NCBI RefSeq assembly: GCF_000967425.1
Contig: NZ_FO082820.1
Location: 1,488,001 to 1,552,000 of the forward strand
Length of the DNA: 64,000 nt
Origin: Pseudorhizobium banfieldiae
GTDB taxonomy: Bacteria; Pseudomonadota; Alphaproteobacteria; Rhizobiales; Rhizobiaceae
Reading direction: 5' to 3'
The notes below the pieces were generated by a model that made no database searches, was not told where the DNA came from, and saw only the letters and a program-made list of their open reading frames with translations. The position numbers and the translations under genes are program-made. Below, in pieces: positions 8,563 to 16,177 of the stretch (positions are counted from its first letter, which is position 1; the number at the start of each line of letters is the position of its first letter).

Positions 8563-9297
8563 TCAGTCGCCAGCGGCGTCTCCGAACCGGATGCGAAAGC
8601 GCCGGTTTTCCTTGCCCTTCTTTTCGATCTTGGCGATGTGGATGCGCCCCACTTCGCCGGTACGGGAAACATGTGTGCCGCCACAGGGCTGGCTGTCAAC
8701 GCTGGAGTTTTCGCCGATGCAGACGAGGCTGACACGGCCGAGCCCCATCGGCGGCCGTACGTTCTTCGACTTCACGATACCGGGATTGGCGGCAAGCTGC
8801 TCGTCGGTGATCCACTGAGCGTAAACCGGGTGATCCTGGTCGGCGAGCTCCATCAGGCGGGCGGTGACCTCCTCCTTGTCAATGCCGTCGCTCATGTCGA
8901 AATCCACGCGCGATTCGTCCTCGCCAACAGCCGCTCCGGTAATCGGGGAGGGGCACACGACGGAAAGCAGGTGGCAGGCGGTATGCATGCGCATCAGGCG
9001 GTGCCGCCGCTGCCAATCGATCTGCAGGCGTACGGTTTCGCCCAGGAGTGGCTGGGGTTCCCCCTCCAGGGGCATATGCAGGATGATGTCCTTCGTTGCC
9101 CCATGCCTCGTCTCGCCAAGCGCGATCCTGCTGCCGTCCGAACGCTTCACATGGCCAGTGTCGCCCGGCTGACCGCCCGATCTCGCGTAAAAGCACGTCC
9201 GGTCGAATTCGATGCCGCCATCAGGGTGAATGGCAGTCACGACGGCCTCCGCAGTCGCCAGGTAGAAGTCGTCGCGGAAGAGAGTATGGGCGGGCAT
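8563..9297 (-). CDS. alanyl-tRNA editing protein (AlaX type)
   Basis: A 245-residue stand-alone relative of the AlaRS editing and C-terminal region, which deacylates mischarged Ser- or Gly-tRNA(Ala). The zinc ligands are visible as HTACH (H105, H109) and CGGTH (C205, H209). The N-terminal beta-barrel contains FYARSGGQPGDTG (residues 36-48), as in type II AlaX. The frame stays open upstream to 9522, but that part is antisense-like sequence inside cysK; the ATG at 9297, eight bases after the cysK stop, gives the normal N-terminus. It lies between cysK and sseA in an evident operon. Which mischarged species it clears is not evident. Confidence 0.92.
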   Translation of the reverse strand: MPAHTLFRDDFYLATAEAVVTAIHPDGGIEFDRTCFYARSGGQPGDTGHVKRSDGSRIALGETRHGATKDIILHMPLEGEPQPLLGETVRLQIDWQRRHRLMRMHTACHLLSVVCPSPITGAAVGEDESRVDFDMSDGIDKEEVTARLMELADQDHPVYAQWITDEQLAANPGIVKSKNVRPPMGLGRVSLVCIGENSSVDSQPCGGTHVSRTGEVGRIHIAKIEKKGKENRRFRIRFGDAAGD

Positions 9298-9305
9298 GGG
9301 CGGGC

Positions 9306-10343
9306 TCAGACGGGTTCGAAAGGTGCGGTGATCCCGTGCCGGCGGGTCAGCCACTGCGGTACGGGCAGACCCTTTGAACGAAGGAAATCCGGGTTGAAGA
9401 GCTTCGACTGGTAGCGGTTCCCATAGTCGCAAAGGATGGTCACGATCGTATGCCCGGGCCCGAGATCGCGCGCGAGTCGAATGGCGCCGGCAACATTGAT
9501 GCCGGTCGAACCACCCAGGCACAGGCCTTCCTGTTCGACCAGGTCGAAGATCACCGGCAAGGCTTCAGCATCCGGAATTCTGTAGGCATAGTCGGGCGCG
9601 AAGCCTTCCAGGTTGGCCGTGATCCGGCCCTGGCCGATCCCTTCGGTGATCGAGGAGCCCTCCGCCTTCAGTTCCCCATGGGTATAGAAGTCATAGAGCG
9701 CGGCGCCTTCCGGGTCCGCAAGGCCGATCTTGATCCCGGGCTTCTTGTCCCTAAGACCTTCGGCAACGCCTGCAAGGGTGCCGCCTGACCCAACGGCACA
9801 GATGAAGCCGTCGACGCGGCCGTCGGTCTGCTCCCAGATCTCGGCCGCCGTCGTCTCCACATGTGCCTGGCGGTTCGCCACATTGTCGAACTGGTTCGCC
9901 CAGATGGCTCCCGCAGGGTCGCTTTTCGCCAGTTGCTCGGCCAGCCGGCCGGATACCTTCACGTAGTTGTTGGGGTTTCGGTAGGGTACGGCCGGGACCT
10001 CTACCAGTTCCGCTCCGAGCAGGCGCAATGCGTCCTTCTTCTCCTGGCTTTGGGTTTCCGGAATGACGATGACCGTGCGGTAGCCGAGCGCCTTGGCGAC
10101 GAGGGTCAGCCCGATGCCCGTATTGCCGGCCGTTCCTTCGACGATCACGCCGCCTGGCCGCAGCAGGCCTTTCCGCTCCGCATCACGGATGATGTAGAGG
10201 GCGGCGCGATCCTTGACCGACTGGCCGGGATTGAGAAACTCCGCCTTGCCTAGGATATCGCAGCCGGTCGCCTCCGAAGCACCCTTGAGGCGAATGAGAG
10301 GCGTATTACCGATGACGTCGAGAGCGGATGAAGTGACAGACAT
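9306..10343 (-). CDS. cysK: cysteine synthase A (O-acetylserine sulfhydrylase)
   Basis: A fold-type II PLP enzyme making L-cysteine from O-acetylserine and sulfide. The PLP lysine is K44 in NPGQSVKDRA, the substrate-binding loop EGTAGNTGIG follows, and the phosphate-binding region is near CAVGSGGTLAG. At 345 residues it is longer than the 315-residue E. coli CysK and has a C-terminal extension (PDFLRSKGLPVPQWLTRR) common in rhizobial homologues. It is the first gene of the minus-strand unit cysK-alaX-sseA-GNAT. The ribosome-binding site is weak (AAGG 10 bases upstream). Cystathionine beta-synthase-like activity cannot be excluded from sequence alone. Confidence 0.93.
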   Translation of the reverse strand: MSVTSSALDVIGNTPLIRLKGASEATGCDILGKAEFLNPGQSVKDRAALYIIRDAERKGLLRPGGVIVEGTAGNTGIGLTLVAKALGYRTVIVIPETQSQEKKDALRLLGAELVEVPAVPYRNPNNYVKVSGRLAEQLAKSDPAGAIWANQFDNVANRQAHVETTAAEIWEQTDGRVDGFICAVGSGGTLAGVAEGLRDKKPGIKIGLADPEGAALYDFYTHGELKAEGSSITEGIGQGRITANLEGFAPDYAYRIPDAEALPVIFDLVEQEGLCLGGSTGINVAGAIRLARDLGPGHTIVTILCDYGNRYQSKLFNPDFLRSKGLPVPQWLTRRHGITAPFEPV

Positions 10344-10482
10344 GAGGAAAGCCTTGTGGGAGGTTCAGTTTATGAGCCTTCTTGTGGGCCGACAAGGAAG
10401 CCGAAACAAGAAATTGGTTTGCTTGATGTCCAACAGGGTCGGAATAAAATCTTGCGGCCTCAGTTGAAAACATCGCACCACG

Positions 10483-10513
10483 AAAAAAGGCTGGCGCCTC
10501 GGCGCCAGCCTTT
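10483..10513 (-). terminator. rho-independent terminator
   Basis: AAAGGCTGGCGCC (10486-10498) and GGCGCCAGCCTTT (10501-10513) form a long perfect stem. Read on the minus strand, it is followed by a run of Ts, so it terminates the small secreted-protein gene just upstream. Confidence 0.85.
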
Positions 10514-10533
10514 CAAGGAATGACGGCTGCGGA

Positions 10534-10839
10534 TCAGTCTTCGCAGGCAGCTTCCGGAATCGTGCCGGACGGCACCGAGGTCGTCTTTTCCGCGCTGGTC
10601 TCGCTGCAACGATCATCGTCCTGGGTGGCAGCCACGCCCGTGTTTGTGGAGCCAGTGGTCGCAGGATCAGTCGGCTTGGCCATGCCACCAGACGCATCGA
10701 CCCCGGCGGTTCCGGAGCCGGTCTCGACGGTAGCGCCGGCCGATCCGGCGGCCGACGCGCCCGCGTCGCCGGTCTGTGCCATAGCACCCGTGGTGAGGGC
10801 GAGGGTGAAGGCCGATACCGTAAGCAGTTTCGTAAGCAT
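10534..10839 (-). CDS. small secreted protein of unknown function
   Basis: A 101-residue protein with a Sec signal peptide (MLTKLLTVSAFTLALTTG, cleavage expected after AMA, about residue 20). The mature part is low-complexity Gly/Ala/Ser/Thr and acidic, ending with DRCSETSAEKTTSVPSG and a final C-E-D; the two Cys could form a disulfide. I recognise no domain. The gene has its own terminator, and upstream a near-match to the EcfG stress promoter (10892-10916), so it may be a stress-induced periplasmic protein. A GAGGAAT ribosome-binding site precedes the ATG. Confidence 0.7.
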   Translation of the reverse strand: MLTKLLTVSAFTLALTTGAMAQTGDAGASAAGSAGATVETGSGTAGVDASGGMAKPTDPATTGSTNTGVAATQDDDRCSETSAEKTTSVPSGTIPEAACED

Positions 10840-10891
10840 TCTTATTCCTCCTTGGCCGGTTTCCCGGGGGTGTTTCTTCGTACGGTGATCA

Positions 10892-10916
10892 AACCATCGA
10901 GCTGCCGACCTGTTCC
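10892..10916 (-). promoter_or_regulatory. EcfG-type promoter candidate, one mismatch
   Basis: On the minus strand, GGAAC (10916-10912) is followed after 16 bases by GGTT (10895-10892), one base off the alphaproteobacterial general-stress consensus GGAAC-N16/17-CGTT. It lies 53 bases before the start codon of the small secreted protein. Confidence 0.4.
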
Positions 10917-10935
10917 CGCGTGATAGAAATAGTTG

Positions 10936-11199
10936 TCACTGCAGCTCTCCCCAGGAGGGGTTCCAGGAAATCCCCTCCATCAACTCGACGTATATCGGAT
11001 GGTCGTTGTCGCGGTTCTTGTTCTCGGCCATGCGAAAGGCAGCCTCTGGCTCCATTTCTTCGCCAGGAAAGATGGAATCGCCTGCTCCATCGCTGGCCTT
11101 CTCCCTTATGAAGGCGCGAACCTCGTCGGCGGAGCGGTAAAGGCGCACTACCAGCGCTCCGGGCGCGGCGTCATCGCTGTAGCGGTAGTAGATCGACAT
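10936..11199 (-). CDS. small conserved hypothetical protein
   Basis: An 87-residue soluble protein without a signal peptide. It begins MSIYYRYSDDAAPGALVVRL and is acidic. I do not recognise a domain; the wording of the C-terminus (HPIYVELMEGISWNPSWGEL) looks like a conserved rhizobial small protein. The ATG at 11199 is fixed by an excellent ribosome-binding site, TGGAGGAATTT, so the in-frame codon at 11214 is not used. It stands alone between the small secreted-protein gene and the terminator of the DUF1236-like gene. Confidence 0.65.
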   Translation of the reverse strand: MSIYYRYSDDAAPGALVVRLYRSADEVRAFIREKASDGAGDSIFPGEEMEPEAAFRMAENKNRDNDHPIYVELMEGISWNPSWGELQ

Positions 11200-11261
11200 A
11201 AATTCCTCCAGCATTCGAAGCGAGAATCCGGGAAGGTGGCGGTGGCCACCACCATCAAACG

Positions 11262-11295
11262 AAAAAGCCCCGGGCAGGATGCCGCGGGGCTTCTC
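11262..11295 (-). terminator. rho-independent terminator of the DUF1236-like gene
   Basis: GCCCCG (11267-11272) pairs with CGGGGC (11285-11290), and on the minus strand the stem is followed by TTTTTC. It lies 20 bases after the stop codon of the gene at 11315. Confidence 0.8.
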
Positions 11296-11314
11296 GTGAC
11301 TGAGCCTGTTCGGA

Positions 11315-11707
11315 TCAGTCGATGACCTGAACGACCGTGTAGGTGTTCGGATCGACGATCACGCGGCGTTCGTTGACATAGGTGTAGGCATATTCCGGAG
11401 CTTCCGGAACCGGGGTCAGCACGACCGTCTGGGGCAGCGGCTGGCCGACGACGACTTCACGCTCCACCACGACCGGCTGAGCGGGGACGGGCTGTTCGCG
11501 GACATAGGTGACGACGCGCTCCGGCGGCGGATCGATCGCAGTACCCGCGGCAGCGCCGACAATGCCGCCGACCGCCGCACCGATCGGACCGCCGACGATA
11601 GCGCCAGTCACGGCTCCGCCGGCGGCGCCGCTAACCGTGCCTTCCTGAGCAATGGCGCCGGTTGCGGCAAGGCCTGCAGCGGCGGCAATAAGAACGAACT
11701 TCCTCAT
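11315..11707 (-). CDS. glycine-zipper, DUF1236-like envelope protein
   Basis: A 130-residue exported protein. A signal peptide (MRKFVLIAAAAGLAATGAIA) is followed by a glycine zipper of repeated GGxxG/A units (about residues 27-58) that could insert in or pack against a membrane. A Pro/Val-rich linker and a C-terminal DUF1236-like segment follow (YTYVNERRVIVDPNTYTVVQ). Such proteins are common in rhizobia and of unknown function. The start at 11707 is set by AAGGAGATCGCC; the longer frame reaching 12241 runs through the tRNA-Asn gene and is not coding. An exact EcfG promoter match upstream predicts induction by general stress. Confidence 0.82.
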   Translation of the reverse strand: MRKFVLIAAAAGLAATGAIAQEGTVSGAAGGAVTGAIVGGPIGAAVGGIVGAAAGTAIDPPPERVVTYVREQPVPAQPVVVEREVVVGQPLPQTVVLTPVPEAPEYAYTYVNERRVIVDPNTYTVVQVID

Positions 11708-11743
11708 GGCGATCTCCTTTTCCTGTAGAGCCATGGGGCGATG

Positions 11744-11768
11744 AACGTGGATGTCTGGATTTCGTTCC
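11744..11768 (-). promoter_or_regulatory. EcfG (general stress sigma) promoter, exact consensus
   Basis: On the minus strand, GGAAC (11768-11764) and CGTT (11747-11744) are separated by 16 bases, an exact match to the alphaproteobacterial EcfG/SigT consensus. The -10 is 37 bases before the start codon of the DUF1236-like gene, giving a leader of about 30 bases. Confidence 0.7.
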
Positions 11769-11859
11769 GCGACGAGAACAATGAGCCGCCCGGCAGAAAA
11801 AACAGCAGCCAGCGGTGATATGCCCGCATCGGCCTTGTTCTTCGAATAAGGAAAAGAGA

Positions 11860-11934
11860 TGGCTCCCCGGGCCGGATTCGAACCGGCGACCTGTCGATTA
11901 ACAGTCGAATGCTCTACCGCTGAGCTACCAGGGA
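11860..11934 (-). tRNA. tRNA-Asn (GTT)
   Basis: A complete cloverleaf on the minus strand, 75 bases including an encoded CCA. The acceptor stem pairs TCCCTGG with CCGGGGA (one G-U), the D-arm has AGCTCAGCGGTAGAGC, the anticodon loop is CTGTTAA with anticodon GTT, and the T-arm is CCGGTTCGAATCCGG. Confidence 0.97.
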
Positions 11935-12071
11935 ACACGCGCTTCGGCGCGGCGTCGAGCGGGGTAATACAAATGCTTTGCCCGTTTGCCAAGCGGTTTT
12001 TCGAAAAAAATGCGCGCCGCTTGTTTGTCGCCTCATCCCGCACCATTTCAGCGCCTGAATCGTCGAGATTA

Positions 12072-12365
12072 ATGGTGGAAATATTGCAAAACAGGCGCAA
12101 TGAGAGGCGTTTCGGAGTGGATCCTGCCACCGGCCGGCTCGCGCTCGGCAATTGGCACCTACCTCTGCCCCGGTCGCGGGCCGGCAGGGTGACGGTGGGC
12201 AGCGTCCTTCTTGTCGGCGGCACGCTCGGCTTCCTGCCCATCCTCGGCTTCTGGATGGTTCCGGTCGGCCTGCTCGTCCTGTCGCACGACCTCCCTTATG
12301 TGCGCCGCAAGCGCCGCCGTTTTTCAGTGTGGTGGGAGCGCCGCCGCCTGCGGCAACGGGACTAG
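12072..12365 (+). CDS. small membrane protein, PGPGW-like
   Basis: A product of about 97 residues with a pair of hydrophobic segments, VTVGSVLLVGGTLGFLPILG and FWMVPVGLLVLSHDLPYVRR, followed by a very basic tail. The arrangement resembles the PGPGW putative transmembrane family of rhizobia, in which a short amphipathic start precedes a hydrophobic hairpin. The start at 12072 (MVEILQNRRNERRFG) is a guess; an in-frame ATG at 11973 would add a poorly conserved-looking stretch. The stop codon overlaps the exoD stop inside a CTAG tetranucleotide, so the two genes are strictly tail-to-tail. Function unknown. Confidence 0.6.
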   Translation: MVEILQNRRNERRFGVDPATGRLALGNWHLPLPRSRAGRVTVGSVLLVGGTLGFLPILGFWMVPVGLLVLSHDLPYVRRKRRRFSVWWERRRLRQRD

Positions 12366-13102
12366 CTGAAAAAGGCGGCGAGACCCTGGCCGGCGCTGAA
12401 CGCCATGAAGCCAAGCACTCCGAAATAGACCAGCGTTATGACGTTGAACGCATAGCCTGCCAGCACGACCAGTCCGTCGCGCTGGATCATTCCCGTGGCA
12501 AGAAGCAGGACCGCGATCCCCGGCAGGGTGTTGGAAAAGGGGATCAGCCCGAGCGGAAACATCAAAAGCACGCCGGCAAGCGCGATCGCCAGCCCGTTCA
12601 CGCGGTTCGCGGCTGCGCCCTCCACCAGCGAGCTCATGCGTGGCTTCAGGTAGGCGTCCAGGCGGGAGACGATCGACACGCCCTTTTCCAGCGCCGGTAC
12701 CAGCTTCTGCGTGTCGAGGCGTCGGTCGAGGATCTTCTTGGGCAGCCAAGGCAGCCTGTTGAACGTGATCGCCAGGCTGATCAGGATGATGGCGAACCCG
12801 AAGACCGTGCTGACGCCGGGGATGGAGACCGGAATGAGAAAGGGAAGCGATGCTACCGCGCACAGCACGAGCAATCCCTGCTCTCCGACGGCATTCATCA
12901 GTTCTCGCAAGGTCACCGAGGAACCCTCTATGCCTGCGATGACTTCCTTCAAAGTTTCGCTGAGTGACGCTTTGCTGTCGGCAAATTCTAGATGTTCCTG
13001 CAAGGGCTGGCTCCCAATGGCTGGCGGCAGATGGATATCACCATTCTCGTCCTGCGCAAGGTCGGAGGCTGACGGAGATCCAGGCGCTCCCGACTCCAAC
13101 AT
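12362..13102 (-). CDS. exoD: exopolysaccharide synthesis protein ExoD family
   Basis: A 246-residue inner-membrane protein of the ExoD family, which in Sinorhizobium meliloti is needed for normal exopolysaccharide production, alkali tolerance and nodule invasion. After a hydrophilic N-terminus of about 60 residues come ALITLRELM-type helices and the conserved core PFLIPVSIPGVSTVFGFAI, then LGLIPFSNTLPGIAVLLLAT and a C-terminal hydrophobic helix. Four membrane segments are visible. Its molecular activity is unknown. It is monocistronic as far as can be seen and convergent with the small membrane protein gene. The N-terminal 40 residues may be dispensable, as internal starts exist. Confidence 0.88.
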   Translation of the reverse strand: MLESGAPGSPSASDLAQDENGDIHLPPAIGSQPLQEHLEFADSKASLSETLKEVIAGIEGSSVTLRELMNAVGEQGLLVLCAVASLPFLIPVSIPGVSTVFGFAIILISLAITFNRLPWLPKKILDRRLDTQKLVPALEKGVSIVSRLDAYLKPRMSSLVEGAAANRVNGLAIALAGVLLMFPLGLIPFSNTLPGIAVLLLATGMIQRDGLVVLAGYAFNVITLVYFGVLGFMAFSAGQGLAAFFS

Positions 13103-13179
13103 TGCGGGAATGAATTCTCGCCATTGTCCCGCTGCCCCCGAATCGCGGAGGCTGACCCCGGGACTGATGAGGGACGGCG

Positions 13180-13458
13180 ATGAATCTGAGGGTTATTCAG
13201 GGCGGGTTGCTGGACCAGCAATTGCTGGATGCAGCTACGCCATTGCGGACGTCGCCATTTGATGTGCGAAGAGAGGCTGATCGCAGGCTGAATGCGCTGG
13301 ACTATGACCGCTACCTGACGCGGGAGAGGGCGGTCGGGATCGCTGTGCCGAGGGAAATCCGCTACCTCGCAATGCAGATCGATTTCGTCGCGCGCACACT
13401 GTCTTCACTTGCCGACATTCCGGAAGACTTCCGCTCCGACCGCTACTGGCCAGCCTGA
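13180..13458 (+). CDS. small conserved hypothetical protein
   Basis: A 92-residue soluble protein beginning MNLRVIQGGLLDQQLLDAAT. It contains the helical segment FDVRREADRRLNALDYDRYL and ends near PEDFRSDRYWPA. It lacks a signal peptide or membrane helix. I do not recognise a family, although similar short proteins occur in Rhizobiaceae. The ATG at 13180 follows GAGGGACGGCG, an acceptable ribosome-binding site. It is divergent from exoD with 77 bases between start codons. Confidence 0.6.
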   Translation: MNLRVIQGGLLDQQLLDAATPLRTSPFDVRREADRRLNALDYDRYLTRERAVGIAVPREIRYLAMQIDFVARTLSSLADIPEDFRSDRYWPA

Positions 13459-13564
13459 ACATCGGGCGGCCGCGAGAACGCCGCTTCAGGGAGCGTAATT
13501 CGCTCCCCGGCCTCCTCCGGTGCCGGCAGCTTGCTTCGTTGGAATTCGTTCCCTCGACCGCATA

Positions 13565-13972
13565 TCACTCCGATTGAACCCTTGGCACCGGTCGTCTCAT
13601 GTCTTGCCAGCGGGGCGGGGGAGGCGGAGGTGACCACCGCAGGTGGGGCGGGGGAGGACCTGGTAGTTCGTCCGGAACGCTTCGTTGGTAAGGTGGACGA
13701 GGTCGAACCGGTCGTTCAGGCAGACCGTCATCGCCAAGCGGGTCCTTCCAGCGTGGCGGAACGACGGGCTGTCGCATGATCCGACGGCAGGTGCCCTTGG
13801 ACGTCTTGTACCATCCGGGGCCACAGGGCTCCTCGGCGAGCACCACCGAGGGGCCGGCAATGCGGCCAGTGTTCTCCGTGGGCGCCACGACAGCTGCAGC
13901 AGGCGCGGCGGCCAGCACTGCGACAGCAAGGATGACCGTTTGCAGGCGAGGGTGCGGCGGTTTCAATACCAT
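13565..13972 (-). CDS. exported proline-rich small protein
   Basis: A 135-residue protein. An N-terminal hydrophobic stretch (VILAVAVLAAAPAAAVVA, residues 13-30) looks like a signal peptide or anchor. The middle holds EEPCGPGWYKTSKGTCRR, with a Cys pair likely to be disulfide-bonded outside the cytoplasm. The C-terminal third is Pro/Arg-rich (PPPPHLRWSPPPPPPRW). I recognise no function. No strong ribosome-binding site precedes the ATG at 13972, so the start is uncertain. Reading frames on the opposite strand over the same bases lack signals of coding and are treated as shadows. Confidence 0.55.
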   Translation of the reverse strand: MVLKPPHPRLQTVILAVAVLAAAPAAAVVAPTENTGRIAGPSVVLAEEPCGPGWYKTSKGTCRRIMRQPVVPPRWKDPLGDDGLPERPVRPRPPYQRSVPDELPGPPPPHLRWSPPPPPPRWQDMRRPVPRVQSE

Positions 13973-14142
13973 AGGATGAACTTAGCGCTCTTCGGGCGGC
14001 TGGTCAGCATTCTCCGTCGTCACGACGGAACCATACCTCAATGCCTTTCTTCCCCGCGGCTCCGATATGCGTCGGACGCCCTATGTCACGTCGTGGAAAG
14101 TTGCAGCTCCGTGAGCTGTTTACTGGCAGCGTATCAAGAGAT

Positions 14143-14216
14143 TGGAGGCCTCGCCCGGAATTGAACCGGGGTACAAGGATTTGCAGTCCTCTGCGTCACC
14201 ACTCCGCCACGAGGCC
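14143..14216 (-). tRNA. tRNA-Cys (GCA)
   Basis: A complete minus-strand cloverleaf of 74 bases with encoded CCA. The acceptor stem pairs GGCCTCG with CGAGGCC, the discriminator base is U as expected for tRNA-Cys, the anticodon loop is CTGCAAA with anticodon GCA, and the T-arm is CCGGTTCAATTCCGG. Confidence 0.97.
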
Positions 14217-14432
14217 ATCCGAACGCTGATTGAGCGAGTGGTGACGGGCGTTTAGAACGAATCGAAATGCTGTGCAAGAGGAAAGGCGGGCCGCGAGAGC
14301 TTTTGAACGGAAGCGGTTCCGATCCTGCCTGGAAAGCCGGAAGGTTTTTGTCCAGCGACCGGGGCTGCGTCTTGAAAGAGGCGCCGCTGCCCAGTAAAGA
14401 CGGCGCAATCAGGTATATTCAGGACAGCCGAG

Positions 14433-15086
14433 ATGATGGACTTCGAAGCCGCACGGACAAAGATGGTGGACAACCAGATCCGCACCACGGATGTGACGTC
14501 TCATTCGGTGTTGCAGGCCTTCCTGTCTGTTCCGCGCGAGGAGTTCGTGCCGGCGAAGCTCAAGCCGATCGCCTACATCGATGAAGACCTGGAAATCGCT
14601 ACCGGCCGCTATCTGATGGAGGCATCGCCACTCGCCAAGCTGCTGCAGCTCGCCCGCATCGGAAAGGATGACCTTGCCCTGGAGGTCGGGTGCGGGACAG
14701 GCTACGCGGCAGCCCTGCTTTCGCAACTCGCTGGCTCCGTCGTGTCGGTTGAGGCCGACGAGCAGCTGTGCTCGCAGGCAGTCGAGATCCTCTCGCGACT
14801 GGGCTATGACAACGTCGCGGTCGTTCATGGCGAGATGGAGAAGGGTTATCCTACCGAGGCCCCCTACGACATCATCTTCGTGAACGGCGCCGTGGAGGAA
14901 GTCCCGGCAGCGCTGATCGAGCAGCTGCGCGACGGCGGTCGTCTGGTCGCTGTCGTCGGCCACGGAAATGCCGCCCAGGCAAGGCTCCTCACGAAGGAGC
15001 ATGGGGCTATCTCCGAGACTGCGCACTTCAACACGTCAGTGAAGCAGCTCCCAGGCTTCCAGAAGGAACCGTCCTTCGTATTCTGA
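14433..15086 (+). CDS. protein-L-isoaspartate O-methyltransferase-like protein (first copy)
   Basis: A 217-residue class I SAM methyltransferase of the Pcm family. It begins MMDFEAARTKMVDNQIRTTD. The SAM-binding glycine-rich motif LEVGCGTGYAAALLSQLAG lies near residues 86-104, followed by an acidic V-E-A-D loop. Family members repair isoaspartyl residues, but this version is the divergent rhizobial type that usually precedes tolC, and its substrate is uncertain. A second, more canonical Pcm is at 37014-37667. Here the next gene is popZ, not tolC (see findings). The second ATG at 14436 could equally be the start. Confidence 0.85.
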   Translation: MMDFEAARTKMVDNQIRTTDVTSHSVLQAFLSVPREEFVPAKLKPIAYIDEDLEIATGRYLMEASPLAKLLQLARIGKDDLALEVGCGTGYAAALLSQLAGSVVSVEADEQLCSQAVEILSRLGYDNVAVVHGEMEKGYPTEAPYDIIFVNGAVEEVPAALIEQLRDGGRLVAVVGHGNAAQARLLTKEHGAISETAHFNTSVKQLPGFQKEPSFVF

Positions 15087-15258
15087 CGCCGGCGGTCAGT
15101 TCTTGTGAACTGTGGCAGGCGGGACTCACAGCAAAAACAATTCTGTGTATCCCGGTGATCGCATCGCCCGCTGTGATTGTTTCACGCCGCGCCTTTCGTA
15201 CACTGTTGACCGAATCAGGTTCGAAAAGGACCTGCATTGGCAGTTGCGGGGATGAATA

Positions 15259-16062
15259 ATGGCTCAGCCAAGTGTAGCGCGTGAACCCTCCATGGAGGAA
15301 ATCCTGGCCTCGATCCGCCGGATCATCGAGAGCAATGAGCCCCAGGCGGAATCGGCGCTGCCAAATAGCATGCCCCCCGTTTATGCTGAAGACGAGATCG
15401 ACGACGGGGACATCGATATCGTGACGGAAATGGCCGCCAATGACCGGGGCAGGCCGCAGCGGATAGAGCCGGAATTCGCTGCGGAGACGGAGCGCGCCGA
15501 GGAGAGCTCGCTGTCTCTGGCCGATGTCGCAGCACGGGTGAGGGCTGCCTCCGCCCGCCAGGGCGACAGCGACGTGCGCCACCTGAGGCCCGCAGCCCCG
15601 GCGCCCCAGATCAGCCGCGAAAGCGCGGTGGAAAGCACCGCCCGCCCGCAGCCGGCACCGCTTCCGGAATTCTCGCCGCAGTCCTCGGACCGCTCCCCAA
15701 ACGATCTTCCCGCTGCCAAACCGGCGCCATCGGCGCCGCCGGTCATCGAGCCAGCGCATGATCCAGTGCCGGTCCATGAACCCGTGCAACAGAAAACCGT
15801 CGATGCGGCACCCGATGCGCCCGCCTCCCTGCCGGCGCGCGTGGAGGCACTGATTTCCGAGGAAGCCGGTGCACAGGTCGCCCGCTCCTTCAACGATCTT
15901 GCGGCCGTGTTCGACGGCATCCGCAACAGGTCGATCGAAGACATGGCGCAGGAAATGCTGCGCCCCATGCTGCAGGAATGGCTGGACGACAACCTGCCGA
16001 CGCTGGTCGAGCGCCTGGTGCGCGAGGAGATCGAGCGCGTGGCACGCGGCCCGCGCCGCTGA
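15259..16062 (+). CDS. popZ: polar organizing protein PopZ (DUF2497)
   Basis: A 267-residue protein with PopZ architecture. The N-terminal helix PSMEEILASIRRIIESNE (residues 11-28) recruits client proteins. A long Pro/Glu/Ala-rich disordered linker follows (about 30-205), and the C-terminal helices MLRPMLQEWLDDNLPTLVER and VREEIERVARG drive assembly. PopZ forms a polar condensate that anchors chromosome origins and cell-cycle regulators; in Agrobacterium it marks the growing or new pole. It precedes valS, the usual rhizobial position, and is closed by a terminator. ATG at 15259 follows GGGGATGAATA, a weak site. Confidence 0.9.
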   Translation: MAQPSVAREPSMEEILASIRRIIESNEPQAESALPNSMPPVYAEDEIDDGDIDIVTEMAANDRGRPQRIEPEFAAETERAEESSLSLADVAARVRAASARQGDSDVRHLRPAAPAPQISRESAVESTARPQPAPLPEFSPQSSDRSPNDLPAAKPAPSAPPVIEPAHDPVPVHEPVQQKTVDAAPDAPASLPARVEALISEEAGAQVARSFNDLAAVFDGIRNRSIEDMAQEMLRPMLQEWLDDNLPTLVERLVREEIERVARGPRR

Positions 16063-16084
16063 ACCCTGCATTTCCCGAGAAAGG

Positions 16085-16114
16085 GCCGCTCCGGCGACGG
16101 GGCGGCTTTTTTAT
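16085..16114 (+). terminator. rho-independent terminator of popZ
   Basis: GCCGCTCC (16085-16092) pairs with GGGGCGGC (16099-16106) with one G-U pair and is followed by six Ts, 22 bases after the popZ stop. Confidence 0.85.
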
Positions 16115-16177
16115 TGACTCGCTTCTGCCGGTCCTATTTACACCCAAGCCTGTTAGAACTCGAATTCTGGTCGGAAA

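Noticed and set aside
11840..12071. Plus-strand frame through tRNA-Asn leading into the PGPGW-like gene
   Set aside because: Its first part is the complement of a tRNA, so it cannot be coding there.
13531..14164. Plus-strand frames opposite the proline-rich protein gene
   Set aside because: No ribosome-binding site or motif; the minus-strand frame has a signal peptide.
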